Positions 16,137 through 24,817 of a DNA stretch of 64,000 nt are shown here, piece by piece; the stretch's first letter is position 1; each line of letters starts with the position of its first letter. The DNA lies in NCBI GenBank assembly GCA_963813975.1, contig CAWFAP010000006.1:992001-1056000 (forward strand). The letters run 5' to 3'. The stretch is from RYN-230 sp963813975 (GTDB taxonomy: Bacteria; Actinomycetota; Actinomycetes; Streptosporangiales; Streptosporangiaceae). The notes under the pieces are model-generated. The model was not told the DNA's origin and searched no databases. It saw only the letters and a list, made by a program, of their open reading frames with translations. Made by a program: the position numbers and the translations under genes.

Positions 16137-17634
16137 ATGATGCAGGCCCTGCTCGGGCTCAAGTGGCTGCTGGTCGCGCTGGTCATGCTGGGCGCGCTGC
16201 CGCTGCTGGTGGCCAACTACCAGTTCCTGCTGGTCGGGCTGCACTTCCGCCGGCTGCATTACGCGAAGTGCGCGCCGTACCTGCCCCGGGTCGCGGTGGT
16301 CATCCCGGCCTGGAACGAGGCGGCGGTCATCGGCACCTCGGTTCAACCGGCTGATGCACCTCGACTATCCGCTCAGCGCACTGCGCATCATCGTGGTGGA
16401 CGACGCCAGCACCGACGCCACCCCCGAGGTGGCCGCGGCCAAGGCCGCCGAATATCCCGGAAACGTGATCCACCTGCGTCGGGACCGGGGCGGCGAGGGC
16501 AAGGCGGCCACCCTCAACCACGGGCTGGACCTGGTCCTGGCCGACGGCTGGGCCCAGGCCATCCTGATCATCGACGCGGACGTGATCTACGAGCCTGTCT
16601 CGCTGCGCCGGATGACCCGCCACCTGGCCGATCCGGGAGTCGGCTCGGTGACTGCCTACATCAAGGAGGGCAGCCGCCCGGGTAACTACATGACCCGGTT
16701 CATCGGCTACGAGTACATCGTGGCGTCCGCGGCGGCGCGCCGCAGCCAGGAGGTGCTGGGCGCGATCGCCTGCCTGGCCGGCGGCGCCCAGCTGCACTCC
16801 CGGGAGAACCTGGAGGCTATCGGCGGCCGGGTGGACACCGGCACGCTCGCCGAGGACACGGTGACCACGTTCCAGACCCAGCTCGGCGGCCGCCGGGCCG
16901 TGTTCGAGCCGCACGCGGTGGTGTGGTCGGAGGAGCCGGGCAGCATCGGGGCGCTCTGGCGCCAGCGGCTGCGCTGGGCCCGCGGCAACATGCAGGTCAC
17001 CCGCAGGTTCAAGCGGGTCTGGTTCCGGCCACAGGGAGGCAGCCGGCTGGGCAGCGTCAGCTTCGGCCTGATCTGGTTCTGCCTGCTCCTGCTGCCGGCC
17101 TTCATGGTGTGCGCGTCCGCCTCGCTGGTCACGTTGTTCTTCATCGACCGCCACCTGGCCTTTACCGCCTTCCACGTGCTGTGGCTGGTGAACGTGGTCA
17201 CCTACGTGTTCATCACGTCCTTCGCCCTGCTCATCGATCCCCAGATAGCCCGCCGGACCTGGAGGGAAGCACTGCTGTTCCCGGGCGTGGTGAACGTGGT
17301 CATCCTGCTGGCCGCCATCCTGCCCGGCCCGCTGAGCCTGCTGGCCCGGACGCTGCTGCAGGCCGTGGGGGTGCCGGTGACCAGCGGCCTGATCCAGGGC
17401 GTCGAGCTGTTCATCTATGTCTGGCTGGCCGCCTGCATGGGCGTGGCCTACCTCGGCAAGGTGGCCGAGTCGCGCCGCCTCGGCTGGCTCACCGGGCCCT
17501 TGTTCGTCTACATCGGCGGTTACGGGCCGCTGCTGTGCGCGGTCACCGCCGCCGCCTACCTGAAGGAACTGCGGCACGCCGAGGCCCGCTGGGAGAAGAC
17601 CGAGAAGACCGGCAAGGTGGTGGCGGCCACATGA
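16137..17634 (+). pseudogene. Second membrane GT2 glycosyltransferase, interrupted by a single-base insertion
   Basis: This is a tandem paralogue of the preceding synthase. The frame from ATG 16137 gives the N-terminal helix through PAWNEAAVIGTS, then breaks at 16341-16344. The remainder (RLMHLDYPLSALRI, VVDDAST, IIDADVIYE, AEDT, QRLRWARG, five membrane helices) is in the +1 frame to 17634. The span is 1498 bases against 1497 for the intact paralogue, so exactly one base is extra; dropping one T restores TSVNRLMH. All catalytic motifs are intact, so an assembly error is as likely as inactivation. Without repair, translation could only restart at ATG 16354, which lacks the first nucleotide-binding strand. 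Confidence 0.85.
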
Positions 17635-17882
17635 ACGGCCCGGCCCGGCAGCGGCCCCCGGCCAGCCAGCCGGAGCACCGCCCGGCCACGGCCGGCGGGC
17701 TCGCGGGACGCCCGCCGGCCGTCCCGGCCCTCCTGGCCAGGCCCGGCGAGGCGGAGCAGCGGGAATTCGACCAGGAGATCCGGGCCGCGGTCCGGTACGA
17801 GAAGGGACTGGCGGTCAAGGCCGTGATTGCGCTGGCCATCGTCGCGCTGGTGATCCTCATCCGGCTGTCCTTCCTGGGGTAA
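17631..17882 (+). CDS. Small single-span membrane protein
   Basis: The ATG overlaps the glycosyltransferase stop (ATGA) and yields 83 residues. A Pro/Ala-rich cytoplasmic region is followed by a charged segment (EAEQREFDQEIRAAVRYEKG) and a C-terminal membrane helix (VKAVIALAIVALVILIRLSFLG). No family recognised. Position and topology suggest an accessory subunit of the neighbouring synthases, comparable in size to small helper proteins of exopolysaccharide machines, but this is inference. Confidence 0.65.
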   Translation: MNGPARQRPPASQPEHRPATAGGLAGRPPAVPALLARPGEAEQREFDQEIRAAVRYEKGLAVKAVIALAIVALVILIRLSFLG

Positions 17883-17914
17883 AGCGCCGGTCTGCCGGGA
17901 GTCATGTCGCGCTC

Positions 17915-19462
17915 ATGCATGAAGGCGGGCCAGCGGGGCACTTGGGCGCCATGTCGGCCTCCACCGTCGGCCGCCGGCCCTCGCACAACGGGCGCCGCGG
18001 CCTGACCCCGCTGCTCGTGGTCACCGCCGCGGCCCTGGTCTTCACGATCCTGCTCGTCCTGGTCCGCCTGCAGTGGCGGCCACTGGAGTCCGTCGATCAC
18101 GGCGCCGCGGCCCATATCAACGCGCTGATCGCCGGGCATCCCGCCCTGATCTCGCTGGTCAAGGCGGTCACCTTTCTGGGCAGCGACGGCGTGCTGTGGA
18201 CGATCATCGGCGTCTCGGCGGTCTTCCTGGCCTTCCGGCGCCGCTGGCGGCTGGTCCTGTACCTGCTGGTTACCGGCGCGGGCGCGCTGGTCATGGACCC
18301 GATCCTCAAGGACCTGGTCGGCCGGCTCCGCCCGGTGGTGGCCCACCCGGTCGCGCACGGCGGCGGCAACAGCTTCCCCAGCGGGCACTCGCTCGGCTCG
18401 ATCGTCTGTTACGGCGCGGTGCTGCTGGTCTTCCTGCCCGCGGCCCGGGGCCGCTGGCGGACCGCGTTCCCGGCCGTGATCGTGACGCTCGTGGCGCTGA
18501 TCGGGATCAGCCGCATCCTGCTCGGCGTGCACTACCTGTCTGACGTGCTCGGCGGCTGGACACTGGGCATCACCTGGCTCGGCGTCACCGCATTCGCGTT
18601 CGAGCTGACCCGCCAGGCGGAAGGCCAGCCGGTCACTGACCCCCTGACCGAGGGACTGGAACCCGAGGCCCGCACCGATCTCGACCTAGCCCAGCCGGAG
18701 ACTCCCATGAAAAGATCGTCCACCGCCCGTCCCCGTCCCCGTGCCCGTGTCGCCGCCGGAGTCGTGGTCGCCTGGGTGCTCATCCTCGGCGTCGTCGTCG
18801 GCTTCGGCGAGCTGATCCTGAGGTACAGCCACGACAAGTGGCTGGGGGACACGGCGATCCCGCGCTGGTTCGCCGCGCACCGCACGCCGTCCCTCAACCA
18901 GTGGAGTAACGACGTCAGCGTGGCCTGCGCCACGACCGGGATCCTCATCGTGGCCATCGCCGCCTGCGTGGTGTTCCTGGCCCTCACCCGGCACTGGCGG
19001 CCGGTCATCTTCCTCGCGGTCGTGATGTTCGGCGAGCTGGCGGCGTTCCTCGCCGCGGCCGCGGTGGTCAAGCGGCCCCGGCCCTACGTGCATCACCTCG
19101 ACCATCACCTGCCCACCTCGGCCTACCCGTCCGGGCACGTGGCCGCCACCTGCTGCCTCTACATCGCGATCGCGATCCTGGTCATCGGGCACGCCAAGGG
19201 CTGGTGGCGGTGGCTGTTCCTGGTCCCCGCGATCGTCATGCCGGTCGCCATCGCCCTGTCCCGGATGTACCGCGGCGAGCACCACCCCACCGATGTGCTC
19301 GGCAGCCTGATCTTCACCGCGCTCTGGCTGACCGCCACGACGCTGCTGATCAAGCCGAATGAGGAACTGCCCGACCGGTCGCACCGGCCAGCCAGCGGCC
19401 GGCTCCGGTCACTGGCCGGGCGGGCGGTTTCGCGGACGCCGGACCGGGCAGGCGCACGGTAA
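17915..19462 (+). CDS. Tandem PAP2-family phosphatase (two phosphatase domains in one chain)
   Basis: The 515-residue membrane protein holds two complete PAP2 modules. The first (about 25-225) has KDLVGRLRP, FPSGHSLGS and SRILLGVHYLSD. The second (about 275-480) has KRPRP, YPSGHVAA and SRMYRGEHHPTD. Both contain the lysine, the PSGH histidine and the S-R-x5-H-x3-D triad. Each module has five or six membrane helices. PAP2 enzymes dephosphorylate lipid phosphates such as undecaprenyl pyrophosphate, which would recycle carrier lipid in glycan export. The second module starts with its own ATG at 18707 but in the same frame. Starts at 17915 or 17951 are both possible. Confidence 0.88.
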   Translation: MHEGGPAGHLGAMSASTVGRRPSHNGRRGLTPLLVVTAAALVFTILLVLVRLQWRPLESVDHGAAAHINALIAGHPALISLVKAVTFLGSDGVLWTIIGVSAVFLAFRRRWRLVLYLLVTGAGALVMDPILKDLVGRLRPVVAHPVAHGGGNSFPSGHSLGSIVCYGAVLLVFLPAARGRWRTAFPAVIVTLVALIGISRILLGVHYLSDVLGGWTLGITWLGVTAFAFELTRQAEGQPVTDPLTEGLEPEARTDLDLAQPETPMKRSSTARPRPRARVAAGVVVAWVLILGVVVGFGELILRYSHDKWLGDTAIPRWFAAHRTPSLNQWSNDVSVACATTGILIVAIAACVVFLALTRHWRPVIFLAVVMFGELAAFLAAAAVVKRPRPYVHHLDHHLPTSAYPSGHVAATCCLYIAIAILVIGHAKGWWRWLFLVPAIVMPVAIALSRMYRGEHHPTDVLGSLIFTALWLTATTLLIKPNEELPDRSHRPASGRLRSLAGRAVSRTPDRAGAR

Positions 19463-19483
19463 CCACCTTTAGGGAGGTGTTCC

Positions 19484-19894
19484 ATGACCGATCCGCAGGA
19501 CGCCCGACGCGTCGAGATCAAGGACGGCGATCAGACCGTGGCCGCGGCCGAGGTGTCCCAGCAGCCCGGCGGGACGACCCGCGCCTCGCTGCACGCCGCG
19601 TCCGGGCACGTCGCCCCGGGCCGCCGGGCTGACCTGGTGGATGCGGTCGTGGACCTGCCCGAGGTGCAGGAGAGCGCCCGCCTGGAGGCCACTATCCCGC
19701 TGGGTGACACCGAGACGCTTGACCGGCTGCGGGAGCGGACTGAGGACACGACCAGCCGGGCGGCCGGGTCGACCGCGCTGGTGGACGGGAACCTGCCGGG
19801 TGACAAAGACCGCCGCAACGAAGATCAGGCTGGCCAGCCCGGCCGCGACCCCGCCGGCGACCAGCCGCCGGACGGGGGCACCCCGGGAGCCTAA
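19484..19894 (+). CDS. Hypothetical hydrophilic protein
   Basis: A good ribosome site (AGGGAGG at 19471-19478) precedes an ATG giving 136 residues. The N-terminal 90 residues alternate short strands with charged turns (VEIKDGDQTVAAAEVS, ASLHAASGHVAPGRRADLVDAVVDLPEVQESARLEATIPLGD), resembling a small alpha/beta domain. The last 35 residues are disordered (Asp/Gly/Pro-rich). No membrane helix or cysteine. I do not recognise the family. Codon usage matches the neighbours. It lies 7 bases before the DUF72 gene and is probably co-transcribed. Confidence 0.65.
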   Translation: MTDPQDARRVEIKDGDQTVAAAEVSQQPGGTTRASLHAASGHVAPGRRADLVDAVVDLPEVQESARLEATIPLGDTETLDRLRERTEDTTSRAAGSTALVDGNLPGDKDRRNEDQAGQPGRDPAGDQPPDGGTPGA

Positions 19895-19900
19895 GCCCGC

Positions 19901-20638
19901 GTGACCGTCAGGATCGGCACGTCGGGGTGGAGTTACGCCCACTGGGAGCCGGAGCTGTACCCGCCCGGGCTGCCTCCCGCGGCCCGGCTGGGCCGCTACG
20001 CGGCCGCGTTCGGCACGGCCGAGCTGAACAGCAGCTTTTACCGCTGGCCCCGGCCGGAGACGTTCCGTCATTGGCGGGAGAAATTGCCCGGGGGTTTCTG
20101 CCTGTCGGTCAAGGCGCCGCGGGGCCTGACCCACGCGCGGAAACTGTACGGCCCGGAAACCTGGCTGCAGCGCATCGGCGCGGGCTGGCACGAGCTGGGC
20201 GATAAACGGGCCGTGCTGCTGGCCCAGCTCGGCCCGGCCCAGGCGCGCGATGACGCGAGGCTGGCCTATTTCCTGCAGCTGGTCCCGGAATGGATGCGGG
20301 TTGCCGTCGAGTTCCGCCATTCCAGCTGGCATTGCGAGGAGGTCTTCGCCCTGCTCGAGATGCACCGGGCCGCTTATTGCGTGATGAGCGGGGCGGACCT
20401 GCCGTGTGTGCTGCGGGCCACCACGGATTTCACCTACGTGCGGCTGCACGGTCCTGATCACCACCATCTTTATGCGGGTTCCTACAGCCCGGCCGATCTG
20501 TCCTGGTGGGCGGCCCGTTTCCGGGAATGGGACGCGGCCGGGCGCGACGTTTTCGCCTACTTCAACAACGACGGCAATGCGAATGCCGTGCGTGACGCGC
20601 GGGCCTTGCGGCGGCTCCTCGGCCAGCCGCCTGGCTGA
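19901..20638 (+). CDS. DUF72-domain protein
   Basis: The 245-residue protein starts VRIGTSGWSYAHWEPELYPPGL, the hallmark DUF72 opening. It continues with ELNSSFYRWPRPETFRHWREKLPGGFCLSVKAP, AVEFRHSSW, VRLHGPDH and FAYFNNDGNANA. DUF72 proteins are TIM-barrel-like and widespread; a nuclease or metal-dependent hydrolase role has been suggested but is unsettled. The GTG start follows a GGGAG about 11 bases upstream. Full length for the family. Confidence 0.92.
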   Translation: MTVRIGTSGWSYAHWEPELYPPGLPPAARLGRYAAAFGTAELNSSFYRWPRPETFRHWREKLPGGFCLSVKAPRGLTHARKLYGPETWLQRIGAGWHELGDKRAVLLAQLGPAQARDDARLAYFLQLVPEWMRVAVEFRHSSWHCEEVFALLEMHRAAYCVMSGADLPCVLRATTDFTYVRLHGPDHHHLYAGSYSPADLSWWAARFREWDAAGRDVFAYFNNDGNANAVRDARALRRLLGQPPG

Positions 20639-20684
20639 GCGCGGCGGCCGGGAACATTAGCCGGGCCGCTAGCATTTAATATTT

Positions 20685-23183
20685 GTGACCCTCACCGACC
20701 TTCTCCCGTCTGACGCTGCGCCCGATGCGGTCTTCGACGCGTTCGCCGGCTGGGCCAAGGAGCAGGGCCTGGCCCTCTACCCGCACCAGGAAGAGGCCCT
20801 CATCGAGGTGGTGTCCGGGGCCAACGTGATCCTGTCCACCCCGACCGGATCCGGCAAGAGCCTGGTCGCCACCGGGGCGCACTTCGCGGCGCTGGCCGGC
20901 GGCCGCCGGTCCTTCTACACCGCGCCGATCAAGGCCCTGGTGTCGGAGAAGTTCTTCGCGCTCTGCGCCGCCTTCGGCCCTGCCAGCGTGGGCATGATGA
21001 CCGGTGACGCCAGCGTCAACGCGACCGCGCCGATCATCTGCTGCACCGCCGAGGTGCTGGCCAGCATCGCGCTGCGCGATGGCGCCGACGCGGACGTCGG
21101 GCAGGTCGTGATGGACGAGTTCCACTTCTACGCCGACCCCGACCGGGGCTGGGCCTGGCAGGTGCCGATCATCGAACTGCCGAGGGTCCAGTTCGTGCTG
21201 ATGTCGGCGACCCTCGGCGACGTCACCCGGTTCGAGTCCGACCTGACCCGGCGCACCGGGCGGCCGACCGCCGTCGTCCAGTCCGCCGACCGCCCGGTCC
21301 CGCTCACCTACTCCTACGTCATCACCCCGCTGCACGAGACCCTGGAAGAGCTGCTCAGCACCCACCAGGCCCCCATCTACGTGGTCCACTTCACCCAGGC
21401 CGCGGCGCTCGAGCAGGCCCAGGCGCTGATGAGCGTCAACGTCTGCTCCCGCGCGGAGAAGGACGAGATCGCCGCGCTGATCGGCGGCTTCCGGTTCACG
21501 GCCGGGTTCGGCAAGACCCTGTCCCGGCTGGTCCGGCACGGCATCGGCGTCCATCATGCCGGGATGCTGCCCAAGTACCGCCGGCTGGTGGAGACCCTGG
21601 CCCAGGCCGGGCTGCTGAAGGTCATCTGCGGCACCGACACCCTGGGTGTGGGGATCAACGTGCCGATCCGCACGGTCCTGTTCACTGCCATGTCGAAGTA
21701 CGACGGGTCCAAGACCCGGCTGCTCCAGGCCCGCGAGTTCCACCAGATCGCCGGCCGGGCCGGGCGGGCCGGATTCGACACCACTGGCCGGGTGGTCGTG
21801 CAGGCCCCCGAGCACGTGGTGGAGAACGAGCGCCTGCTGGCCAAGGCGGGCGACGACCCGAAGAAGCGGCGCAAGGTGGTCCGCAAGAAGCCGCCGGAGG
21901 GATTCATCGCCTGGGGGCAGCCCACCTTCGAGCGGCTGGTCGCCGCCGACCCCGAGCCGCTCACGTCCAGCTTCAACATCACCCACGCCATGCTGCTGAA
22001 CGTGATCAGCCGGCCCGGTGACGCGTTCACCGCCCTGCGCCACCTGCTGACCGACAACCACGAGGACCGGGCCGCCCAGCGCCGTCACATCCACCAGGCC
22101 ATCGCCATCTACCGGGCCCTGCTGGCCGGGGGAGTGGTGGAACAGCTGGACGAGCCGGACGCCGAAGGGCGCCGGGCGCGGCTCACGGTGGACCTGCAGT
22201 TCGACTTCGCGCTGAACCAGCCGCTGTCGCCGCTGGCCCTGGCCGCGATCGAACTCCTTGACCGCGACTCGCCCGGTTACCCGCTCGACGTGGTGTCGGC
22301 CATCGAGGCGACCCTGGACAATCCCCGGACGGTCCTGTCCGCGCAGCTGTTCAAGGCGCGCGGTGAGGCCGTCGCCCAGATGAAGGCCGATGGCATCGAC
22401 TACGACACCCGGATGGACCTGCTGGACTCGGTCACCCATCCGAAGCCGCTGGCTGATCTGCTCGAGGCCGCGTACGACATGTACCGCCGGGGTCACCCCT
22501 GGGTCGCGGACTACGCCCTGGCTCCCAAGTCGGTGGTGCGCGACATGTACGAGCGGGCCATGACCTTCGTTGAGTATGTCAGCTTCTATGGCCTGTCCCG
22601 CTCGGAGGGCCTGGTGCTGCGCTACCTGGCCGACGCGTACAAGGCGCTCCGGAACACGGTCCCCGACGAGGCCAAGACCGAGGAGCTCACCGACCTCATC
22701 GAGTGGCTCGGTGAGCTGGTCCGGCAGGTCGACTCCAGCCTGCTCGACGAGTGGGAGCAGCTCCGGGACCCCTCTGGCGTGCTGGTCAGCCGGGCGGAGG
22801 CGGGGCCGCCCGCCGTCACCCGCAACGTCCGCGCGTTCCGGGTCCTGGTCCGCAACGCGCTGTTCCGCCGGGTCGAGCTGGCCGCGCTCGGCCACTACGA
22901 CGAGCTCGGCGCGCTGGACGGGGAGGACGGCTGGGACGCCGGGGCGTGGGAGGCAGCGGTCGAGCCGTACTTCGACGAGCACGACGAGATCGGCACCGGG
23001 CCGGACGCCCGCGGGCCCGCCCTCCTGATCATCGACGAGGGCCCGCGGGCGTGGACGCTGCGGCAGATCTTCGACGACCCGGCCGGGGATCACGACTGGG
23101 GCATCTCCGCGCAGGTGGACCTGGCCGCCTCCGAGGAGGCCGGCCAGGCGGTGCTGCGGGTCACGGACGTGGGCCAGCTCTAG
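20685..23183 (+). CDS. Ski2-like DEAD/DEAH-box helicase with C-terminal DUF3516-type region
   Basis: The 832-residue protein has superfamily 2 motifs: TPTGSGKS (52-59), DEFH (144-147), SATLGD (174-179), the C-terminal RecA domain with GIGVHHAGMLPKYR and TDTLGVGINVP, and motif VI QIAGRAGRAG. The region after residue 430 is alpha-helical and matches the actinobacterial DUF3516 helicase group. A role in RNA or DNA unwinding is expected; the precise substrate is unknown. The GTG start sits seven bases after a TTTAAT box, so the message is probably leaderless. Confidence 0.92.
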   Translation: MTLTDLLPSDAAPDAVFDAFAGWAKEQGLALYPHQEEALIEVVSGANVILSTPTGSGKSLVATGAHFAALAGGRRSFYTAPIKALVSEKFFALCAAFGPASVGMMTGDASVNATAPIICCTAEVLASIALRDGADADVGQVVMDEFHFYADPDRGWAWQVPIIELPRVQFVLMSATLGDVTRFESDLTRRTGRPTAVVQSADRPVPLTYSYVITPLHETLEELLSTHQAPIYVVHFTQAAALEQAQALMSVNVCSRAEKDEIAALIGGFRFTAGFGKTLSRLVRHGIGVHHAGMLPKYRRLVETLAQAGLLKVICGTDTLGVGINVPIRTVLFTAMSKYDGSKTRLLQAREFHQIAGRAGRAGFDTTGRVVVQAPEHVVENERLLAKAGDDPKKRRKVVRKKPPEGFIAWGQPTFERLVAADPEPLTSSFNITHAMLLNVISRPGDAFTALRHLLTDNHEDRAAQRRHIHQAIAIYRALLAGGVVEQLDEPDAEGRRARLTVDLQFDFALNQPLSPLALAAIELLDRDSPGYPLDVVSAIEATLDNPRTVLSAQLFKARGEAVAQMKADGIDYDTRMDLLDSVTHPKPLADLLEAAYDMYRRGHPWVADYALAPKSVVRDMYERAMTFVEYVSFYGLSRSEGLVLRYLADAYKALRNTVPDEAKTEELTDLIEWLGELVRQVDSSLLDEWEQLRDPSGVLVSRAEAGPPAVTRNVRAFRVLVRNALFRRVELAALGHYDELGALDGEDGWDAGAWEAAVEPYFDEHDEIGTGPDARGPALLIIDEGPRAWTLRQIFDDPAGDHDWGISAQVDLAASEEAGQAVLRVTDVGQL

Positions 23184-23214
23184 CGCCCGGCTGGTTCCAG
23201 CGCCCGGCCCAGCC

Positions 23215-23420
23215 TCATGGAACGTGATCACGCCCAGCCGAAGGGCGTCGGGGGCCGTCGTTCTTCGAGGCGAAGTACCGGAAGAACGTGCGCCGCCCGA
23301 TCCCGGCCGCGCGGGCGATGTCCCCGGCCGTGGTTCCCTCGAAGCCCGCTGGTCGAACAGCCCGAACGCCGCCTGCCCGAACTCGGCGCGGGAGGTGATC
23401 CGCCGCCAGCCGCCGGGCAT
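23215..23420 (-). pseudogene. Relic of a TetR-family regulator (mycofactocin MftR-like), frameshifted and truncated
   Basis: Read on the minus strand, one frame gives ITSRAEFGQAAFGLFDQR and the next gives GFEGTTAGDIARAAGIGRR followed by TFFRYFASKND. Together they are the N-terminal helix-turn-helix of an MftR-like TetR protein. The frames join at about 23346, where one G is missing (CGGGC for an expected CGGGGC). Only about 65 residues remain and the whole ligand-binding domain is gone, so this is a true remnant apart from the indel. No mycofactocin genes are nearby. Confidence 0.65.
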
Positions 23421-23593
23421 CGCACGACCCGGTCCGGGACGGCCAGATCGGGCGCAGTGACGGCGACACGCGGACGGGACCGGGATCACCGAGGATGTCG
23501 CAACGGTCCGGCATCATGGCGAGCGTCACGATCCCACCGGTCCGCCGGCCCGGCCAGCGCGGCCAGCCAGCACAAAGAGTCCACGGCGGTGCG

Positions 23594-24817
23594 ATGCGTC
23601 TGATCCACACCTCGGACTGGCACCTGGGGCGCACGCTGCACGGCGAGAACCTGCTGCCCTATCAGGACGGCTTCCTGCGCTGGCTGCTCGACGAGGCGGT
23701 CCGCCAGCAGGCCGGGGCCGTGGTGGTGGCCGGGGACATCTACGACCGCGCGGTGCCCTCACTCGACGCGGTGCGGCTGCTCGACGCCGCCCTGCTCCGG
23801 TTCTCGCAGGCCCGCATCCCGGTGATCCTGACCAGCGGCAATCATGACTCCGCCGTCCGGCTCGGGTTCGGCGCCGGGCTCAGCCAGGCGGCCGGGATCC
23901 ACCTGCGCACCTCGGTGGCGGACCTGGCCCGGCCCGTGCTGCTGGCGGACGAGCACGGCCCGGTGGCCGTCTATGGCGTCCCCTACCTGCTGCCCGACGC
24001 GGTCATGGCCGACCTCGGGGTCCAGTCCCGGACACACGAGGCGGTCCTGGCCGAGGCGACCCGGCTGATCAGGGCGGACGCCGCCGCCCGGGGCATCGGC
24101 CGCACCGTGGTCGCCGCGCACGCCTTCGTCACCGGCGGCCAGCCCGCCGAATCCGAGCGAGACATCCGGGTCGGCGGCGTCGCCGACGTGCCGGCCGCGG
24201 TGTTCGCCGGGTTCAGCTACGTGGCCCTCGGCCACCTGCACGGCGCGCAGCGGGCCGGGCCGCCGCCGGGCGCTGGCGAGGGTCCGCTGATGGAGGGCTC
24301 GGTGACCAGCCGCACCGTGATCCGGTACTCGGGCTCGCCGCTGGCCTTCTCGTTCTCCGAGAAGGATCACCGCAAGTCGGTCACGCTGGCCGAGATCGAC
24401 GCCGAGGGCCGGGTGCGCACGACCGCGCTGCCCACGCCCGTGCCCCGGCCGCTGCGCGAGGTGCGCGGCACGCTGGGCACCCTCCTGAGCCGTGCCGACC
24501 ACCACGAGGCGGACGCGGATCTCGCCGGCCTGGCCGGCGCCTGGGTCAAGGTGGTGCTGACCGACACCGTGCGGCCGTCCGCCCCGATGGAGCGGCTGCG
24601 CGAGAAATGGCCGCACACACTGGTCCTGGACTTCGCGCCAGAGGGCCAGCTGACCAGCTCCGACGCCGACCTGGAGCGGCTCGCCTCGGCGACCGACCCG
24701 GTCGAGATCTGCGGTCTGTTCGTCGAGTTCACCAGCGGCGGGCCGGCCGACGACACACACCGCGCGGTGCTCCGCGCGGCCGTCGAGGCGGCGCAGCACG
24801 CCGAGTCGGCCGCCTGA
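23594..24817 (+). CDS. sbcD: Exonuclease SbcCD, subunit D (Mre11-like nuclease)
   Basis: The 407-residue protein begins MRLIHTSDWHLGRTLHG and has the metallophosphoesterase motifs in order: D-x-H (DWH), GDIYDR, SGNHDSAVR, AHAFVTGG and LGHLHGAQ. The C-terminal capping domain follows. SbcD is the Mn-dependent nuclease of the SbcCD complex that opens hairpins and trims DNA ends. The start at 23594 is fixed by the family N-terminus; the longer frame from 23495 overlaps a TetR relic. The stop overlaps the sbcC ATG by one base (TGATG). Confidence 0.95.
   Translation: MRLIHTSDWHLGRTLHGENLLPYQDGFLRWLLDEAVRQQAGAVVVAGDIYDRAVPSLDAVRLLDAALLRFSQARIPVILTSGNHDSAVRLGFGAGLSQAAGIHLRTSVADLARPVLLADEHGPVAVYGVPYLLPDAVMADLGVQSRTHEAVLAEATRLIRADAAARGIGRTVVAAHAFVTGGQPAESERDIRVGGVADVPAAVFAGFSYVALGHLHGAQRAGPPPGAGEGPLMEGSVTSRTVIRYSGSPLAFSFSEKDHRKSVTLAEIDAEGRVRTTALPTPVPRPLREVRGTLGTLLSRADHHEADADLAGLAGAWVKVVLTDTVRPSAPMERLREKWPHTLVLDFAPEGQLTSSDADLERLASATDPVEICGLFVEFTSGGPADDTHRAVLRAAVEAAQHAESAA

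Noticed and set aside
20676..23489. 937-residue minus-strand frame over the helicase gene
   Set aside because: Gly/Arg/His/Val-rich with no domain; antisense shadow of a high-GC gene, except for the TetR relic at its start.
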